Positions 59,988-64,000 of a stretch of DNA of 64,000 nt are shown piece after piece. This stretch comes from Paraburkholderia phytofirmans OLGA172 (GTDB lineage Bacteria > Pseudomonadota > Gammaproteobacteria > Burkholderiales > Burkholderiaceae), in assembly GCF_001634365.1 (NCBI RefSeq), contig NZ_CP014581.1:62001-126000 (forward strand), in the 5' to 3' direction. Under the pieces are notes generated by a model that was not told where the DNA came from, did not search any database, and was given only the letters and a program-made list of their open reading frames with translations. Each line of letters opens with the position of its first letter. Position 1 is the first letter of the stretch. The translations under genes and the position numbers were made by a program.

Positions 59988-61937
59988 TTAGAGGCTGCGC
60001 ACTTTGGCGATGCCGTGCTGTTCGAGAATGGCTGCGAGGTTGCTCTTCGCCACGTCATCGGCGAAGGCGCTATCGCGGAACACGCAGACAGTCTCGCCCG
60101 CCGGCGCCTGTTGCTGGTGCCAGGCCACGATGCCCAGCGCCAAAGGCTCAGCATCGGCTGCGGTGATGCTGGTGTCCAGGCATGTGATCAGGACGCCACC
60201 ACCGACGCTGTTCACCGTCTTGCGGGCAATAGTCTGCTGCTCGATAGGTACGCACAAGTCCAGGCCCAGCTTGAGGAGCAGCTCGTAGAGCACGTCGGTC
60301 TCGGTGCGGCCGGCATCGACGTGCTCCTGGTGGTCGAGCAATGACTGTTCAATATTTTCGCGGTTCGGTGACCAGGCGCGGATGTTCGACGTGTCGAGCT
60401 TGAATACGCGGAAGCCGGTGTCGCCACCAAACATGGGATTGTCGGCCTTGACCTTCGCCGCTGCACGGCGCAGACGCTCCTTGGTTAGCTCAGCGATCGT
60501 GCGAGGTTTGCCGAGCTGGTCGCAGAAGTCGGCAGCACTTGCTTGGTCCTTGTTGTCGGGATCGAGCGGTTCGGGGAGTTGAACCAAAATGTAGCGACGG
60601 TTGCCACCATCGATAGCGCTTTGAGCCATAACAGCGTGGCCGGTAGTTCCAGAGCCAGCGAAAAAATCTAGCACCACACCGGTCTTATCGGTCGATATCT
60701 CGCAGATATTTCGGATAAGGTCCACTGGTTTTGGAAAATCAAACACCTTCTGACCATTAAACAAATCCCTAACTTCTCTCGACGCCTTCTTGTTTCCCTC
60801 AAGATTGCTCCAGAGATTCCCAGGTTGCTTCATTCTTCCTTCCAGATAGAATTTCTGGTAAGGCTTCCATTCTAGAGTACCCGCGTTTTCTCCCTTGACC
60901 TCTTTCCAAAGAATGAGCCCGTTTGACAGGTGATCCTTGTACGTTTCGAATCCGCATCGCCACCTACTCTCATATCCGCTAGGCCCAATCGGATACACGT
61001 TAGTGCCATCTGGGGCTTCAACCGGATAAAACATACTTGGTCGATCAACTCGCCTATCTTCACCACCGGTCTTGCGCAGTGGCCTAGTCAGAAAACGACC
61101 TCGATCATCCTGTTGATCGTAAATCTTTTCACCGTCTTCGGACAATGACTGGCCCGCGAAACCTGTCTCATTGGATCGGGAGTAAACGACAATGTAATCC
61201 AACTCATTCACCAGTCGTTCCGTGCCCTGACCCGTCGGTGTGCCTGTGGGACGAGTAATCTGGCCTTTAAAATTCTCTTCTCCGAAAATCTCATCGCAAG
61301 CGACTCGCAAATTTCCAATTTCATTTTCGTCAATACTGATGAAAATGAACCCATCCTCTCGCAATAGGTTCCACGCTAGCTTCAAGCGTGGGTACATCAT
61401 ATTCAACCAGTCGGTATGAAACCGACCGCTGGCTTCGGTGTTGCTGCTGATCTTCGCGCCACCTTCGATCTGCCCTGTCAGCTGCAGGTAGTTCTTGATG
61501 TTGTCCTGGAAGTTGTCGGGGTACACGAAGTCCTTGCCGGTGTTGTACGGCGGGTCGATGTAGATGAGCTTGACCTTGCCCGCGTAGCTCTTTTGCAGCA
61601 GCTTCAGCACTTCAAGGTTGTCGCCCTCGATCATCAGGTTCTGCGTCGTGTCCCAGTCGACGCTTTCCTCCCGGCTGGGCCGCAGCGTGCCGGTGCTGGG
61701 CGTCAACGCCAGCTGCCGCGCGCGGCGCTTGCCGTGCCAGTTGAGGCCGTACTTCTCTTCCACGTCGCTCGCCGTCCTGTCGCCGAACAAGGCCTTGAGC
61801 ACGTCCACGTTGATTGCGGCGCCATCGACGCCCTCAGTAAGCAACTCTGGAAACAGGGCCTTGAGCTTGGCGATATTGTCGGCCACGGGGTTGGAGCTTT
61901 GTGCTTCGGCCGATGTGGCCTCTAATTTTTCGAACAT
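59988..61937 (-). CDS. mod: Type III adenine methyltransferase, Mod subunit
   Basis: Mod recognises the target and methylates adenine at N6. The 649-residue protein has motif IV DPPY at residues 128-131, followed much later by the SAM-binding FAGSGTT near residue 425, the beta-class order. Between them lies the target-recognition region (about residues 190-420). The DNA there (about 60690-61400) is visibly more AT-rich than either side, which suggests domain exchange by recombination. The gene lies between DUF4391 and res. Confidence 0.94.
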   Translation of the reverse strand: MFEKLEATSAEAQSSNPVADNIAKLKALFPELLTEGVDGAAINVDVLKALFGDRTASDVEEKYGLNWHGKRRARQLALTPSTGTLRPSREESVDWDTTQNLMIEGDNLEVLKLLQKSYAGKVKLIYIDPPYNTGKDFVYPDNFQDNIKNYLQLTGQIEGGAKISSNTEASGRFHTDWLNMMYPRLKLAWNLLREDGFIFISIDENEIGNLRVACDEIFGEENFKGQITRPTGTPTGQGTERLVNELDYIVVYSRSNETGFAGQSLSEDGEKIYDQQDDRGRFLTRPLRKTGGEDRRVDRPSMFYPVEAPDGTNVYPIGPSGYESRWRCGFETYKDHLSNGLILWKEVKGENAGTLEWKPYQKFYLEGRMKQPGNLWSNLEGNKKASREVRDLFNGQKVFDFPKPVDLIRNICEISTDKTGVVLDFFAGSGTTGHAVMAQSAIDGGNRRYILVQLPEPLDPDNKDQASAADFCDQLGKPRTIAELTKERLRRAAAKVKADNPMFGGDTGFRVFKLDTSNIRAWSPNRENIEQSLLDHQEHVDAGRTETDVLYELLLKLGLDLCVPIEQQTIARKTVNSVGGGVLITCLDTSITAADAEPLALGIVAWHQQQAPAGETVCVFRDSAFADDVAKSNLAAILEQHGIAKVRSL

Positions 61938-61974
61938 GTTTTTGTTTCCTTTTTGGGTCAGGTGCGCGCGGGGA

Positions 61975-62790
61975 TCATGAGTTGTCTTCGTTCAGCTGGG
62001 AAACTGCCGAGGCGCGTTCCTGCTCAAGGCGTTTGATTTCCAAGTTGATGGCCACTTGTCGTGCCATCTGCTTCTCTTTGGCCGCTCCAAGACGCAGGTT
62101 CGCCACCTGACTGTCGATTTCGCGGCAACGCTGCAAGGCGGCTCGCCAAGCAGCAGCGTGTTCGGGTGACGTGCTGGCAACGAACCGCCCCGTAATGGCG
62201 GCCGCTTGCAGCGCGGTAGTGGTGTCAATCCAGCCCTGGTACAGGGCGTACAGATCGGCGCGCGGCTGGCGGCTCAGGGGCAGTCCTTCCAGGAAGGCCA
62301 TCAGACTTACTGTGTCGCCGGTGACGTGATCGCTGAAGCGAACCTCTGCCCGCCCATCATCCAGCACAGTCTTGTCGGCTTCCCGTTGTGCCCAGCGGAT
62401 GTGCGCCAGCGACATGAGCACGTCGGGCCCGTCTTCCAGAATGAGCACAAGCGGGTACGGGATGGCGCGGTGCACCAGCTCGGCAATGCGAGAAGTCTTG
62501 GCTTGCTCGCGCAGGGTGATGCAGAGTACTGCCAGTTCCAGGTAGGCTCGCAGTTCGTCCCGAAACTCGGGGATGCCGATGTTCGCAGGCTTGAGCGCTG
62601 CCACCCAGGTAATCTCTTCGATGCCGTCTTGAATGAGTTTCTTGTCGGCGGCAGTAGGCGAGCCATTCTCCACCAGCAGCTTCTTGGGCACACGTTGGTT
62701 GACCAGTGCCGCTCCCGGCAAATCCAGCGCGGCGATCAGGTCACGACTGGTGAAGGGTGAAGATAAAGGGCTAACCCCTAGTGCGGTCAT
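61975..62790 (-). CDS. DUF4391 family protein of the restriction cassette
   Basis: A 271-residue protein of the DUF4391 type: ALVNQRVPKKLLVENG near residue 30, then ITWVAALKPANIGIP, and a C-terminal coiled-coil-like helix (QVAINLEIKRLEQERASAV). Members accompany helicase-methylase-restriction gene groups. The function is not known to me; it may be a specificity or assembly factor. It overlaps the helicase stop by 4 bases (ATGA) and lies 37 bases before mod. Confidence 0.8.
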   Translation of the reverse strand: MTALGVSPLSSPFTSRDLIAALDLPGAALVNQRVPKKLLVENGSPTAADKKLIQDGIEEITWVAALKPANIGIPEFRDELRAYLELAVLCITLREQAKTSRIAELVHRAIPYPLVLILEDGPDVLMSLAHIRWAQREADKTVLDDGRAEVRFSDHVTGDTVSLMAFLEGLPLSRQPRADLYALYQGWIDTTTALQAAAITGRFVASTSPEHAAAWRAALQRCREIDSQVANLRLGAAKEKQMARQVAINLEIKRLEQERASAVSQLNEDNS

Positions 62791-64000
62791 GTAGCCGGCT
62801 CCATACTGCCCTGTTCGACGTTTTCCTGTCCGTTGCCAGCAAGAACCACCAGATACGCGACCACCTCGAAGTCGTTAGAGCCGGCAAACTCGCCGGGTCT
62901 GGCGTGGGTGCCGCCCGGCGAGAAGAGACTGGCCACGGCCCGCTCTTCGCTCTTGCCAACGACGGAGGCGACGGCCGCTGCCAGCAGTCGCTGCGCGCAG
63001 CGCATATCTTCGCCCTGCTTGGTTGATGAGTCGTGCCTTGCACAGGCGGCAGCGTCGGGGAGATCACGCCCCACGCTCAGCCGCTTGAGCCGGTCGAGAA
63101 TGCGTTTGGCCTGGGTGTACGGTAGCAGCACCGTGCCGTCATCCCCCGCGTGTACGAGGTAGTGCGGCGCAAGGGGGTAGCTCGGGTCAATGGTCTTTTC
63201 AGCCGTGGGTCCCTCGGCTCGCAGGCAAAACACAACGCCGGGCGGAATGTCGGCGTCGATGCTGGTGGTTACGGCAGAGGCCCCCAGCGGCATGGATTCG
63301 AGCTTGCCAGGGTGCGCTTTGAGGTGCTGAGCCAGGTCGATGCGGAAATCGGTCAAGGTCAGGTCGGTGATGGCGACACCCGTGGACAGGTCTTCAAGAT
63401 CGATGACTGCGTCCTGCAGCTTGAGCAACTGCTTGCGGCGATATTCCAAATCGTTCATCTGGTTGCCCGATTGTTGCTCGATCAGGTTCTCTTCGCCGGT
63501 GGCAGAGATGTCCAGCAGCACCATGCGACCACTGACGCGCTGCTCCAGGTTGATGTACTCCTCCAGCTCCATGTTGGGCCAGAAGTTCACGAGTTGGATG
63601 CGCTCGTTGGGCGAGCCGATGCGGTCGATACGCCCGAAGCGCTGGATGATGCGCACCGGGTTCCAATGGATGTCGTAGTTGACCAGCCAGTCGCAGTCTT
63701 GCAGGTTCTGGCCTTCAGAAATGCAGTCGGTGGCGATCAACAAGTCCAGCTCGCCCTCGTGGGCAAGCTCCTCCGGCCGCTCCTTGGAGCGCGGCGAGAA
63801 GGCGGTGAGGATACTGGTCAAATCCTTGCGTTGGCCTGGCAAGGTCGACCGGTTTCGGCCGGAGCCCGTGACCAACGCCGACTCGATGCTGAGCTCGGAC
63901 TTGGCCCAGCCGGCCAAGTGTTCGAACAGGTAGGTGGCCGTGTCAGCAAAAGCGGTGAAGACGATGACCTTGTGGTTACCGGCATTGCTGGGATTCTTGC
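62787..64000 (-). CDS. SNF2/superfamily-2 helicase, C-terminal part (runs off the window)
   Basis: The gene enters from the right edge and is incomplete. About 404 residues are visible. HKVIVFTAFADTATYL is motif IV-like, LLIATDCISEGQNLQDCDWLVNYD is motif V, and RIIQRFGRIDRIGS is motif VI, of the SNF2/RapA-type. The last 250 residues are a family-specific C-terminal region without recognised domain. It is the first visible gene of the DUF4391-mod-res group and probably acts with them in phage or plasmid restriction. Confidence 0.88.
   Translation of the reverse strand, partial: KNPSNAGNHKVIVFTAFADTATYLFEHLAGWAKSELSIESALVTGSGRNRSTLPGQRKDLTSILTAFSPRSKERPEELAHEGELDLLIATDCISEGQNLQDCDWLVNYDIHWNPVRIIQRFGRIDRIGSPNERIQLVNFWPNMELEEYINLEQRVSGRMVLLDISATGEENLIEQQSGNQMNDLEYRRKQLLKLQDAVIDLEDLSTGVAITDLTLTDFRIDLAQHLKAHPGKLESMPLGASAVTTSIDADIPPGVVFCLRAEGPTAEKTIDPSYPLAPHYLVHAGDDGTVLLPYTQAKRILDRLKRLSVGRDLPDAAACARHDSSTKQGEDMRCAQRLLAAAVASVVGKSEERAVASLFSPGGTHARPGEFAGSNDFEVVAYLVVLAGNGQENVEQGSMEPAT

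Noticed and set aside
1..64000. CRISPR arrays, rRNA and tRNA genes
   Set aside because: No regularly spaced direct repeats and no recognisable RNA gene sequence were seen on reading both strands.

Overview
The window is GC-rich DNA from a Burkholderiales-type betaproteobacterium (Burkholderia, Paraburkholderia or a relative; inferred from codon use and protein families). It looks like part of a large conjugative plasmid or integrative conjugative element rather than core chromosome. The support is a type-F mating-pair-formation operon, a KorA/TrfB-like repressor, a zeta-toxin/KfrB protein, a DUF1173 protein, toxin-antitoxin genes and many small unknown genes. No tRNA, rRNA, CRISPR array, relaxase, coupling protein or replication origin was recognised.

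Region 1 (188-20520, minus strand) is one long type-F T4SS operon. In transcription order it holds a small membrane protein, an unknown gene, a DsbC-like protein, a small membrane protein, a lytic transglycosylase, traW, traU, trbC, an unknown exported protein, traL, traE, traK, traB, traV, traA pilin, traC, a trbI-like gene, an S26 leader-peptidase-like gene (TrhF type), traF, traH, traG and two unknown genes. Stop/start overlaps indicate translational coupling. Two strong hairpins lie between the pilin gene and traC. TraN, TraD and TraI are not in the window.

Region 2 (20555-24141, plus strand) holds a zeta-toxin/KfrB protein with a second, well-supported reading frame nested inside it, a DUF1173 protein and a HELLH membrane protein. 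A strong terminator closes the region.

Region 3 (24183-32333, minus) is accessory cargo: a GDSL lipoprotein esterase, a PD-(D/E)XK-like nuclease in a small operon, several small membrane proteins, a KorA/TrfB-like regulator and a fertility-inhibition-like protein.

Region 4 (32507-38171) has an orphan SOS-boxed imuA, a 59-residue zinc ribbon, a DGRHR-motif protein, an HMCES/YedK-like protein and a RES/Xre toxin-antitoxin pair.

Region 5 (38414-42667) is a type VI secretion PAAR gene, its effector and a candidate immunity gene. The effector is split by an IS21-family element flanked by a perfect 9-bp direct repeat; removing the element restores one reading frame.

Region 6 (42870-56405) has small membrane genes, a two-domain DNA ligase D, and a complete SOS-boxed imuA-imuB-dnaE2 mutasome. 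After these come a Tn3-family end and the 3' fragment of a second dnaE2.

Region 7 (56650-64000, minus) is a restriction/defence cassette: an SNF2-type helicase cut by the window edge, DUF4391, a type III methyltransferase (mod) and a type III restriction subunit (res). A perfect 14-bp palindrome, TTTCGCATGCGAAA, recurs in three intergenic sites across regions 1, 2 and 5. It may be the operator or centromere site of a ParB/KorB-like protein of this element.
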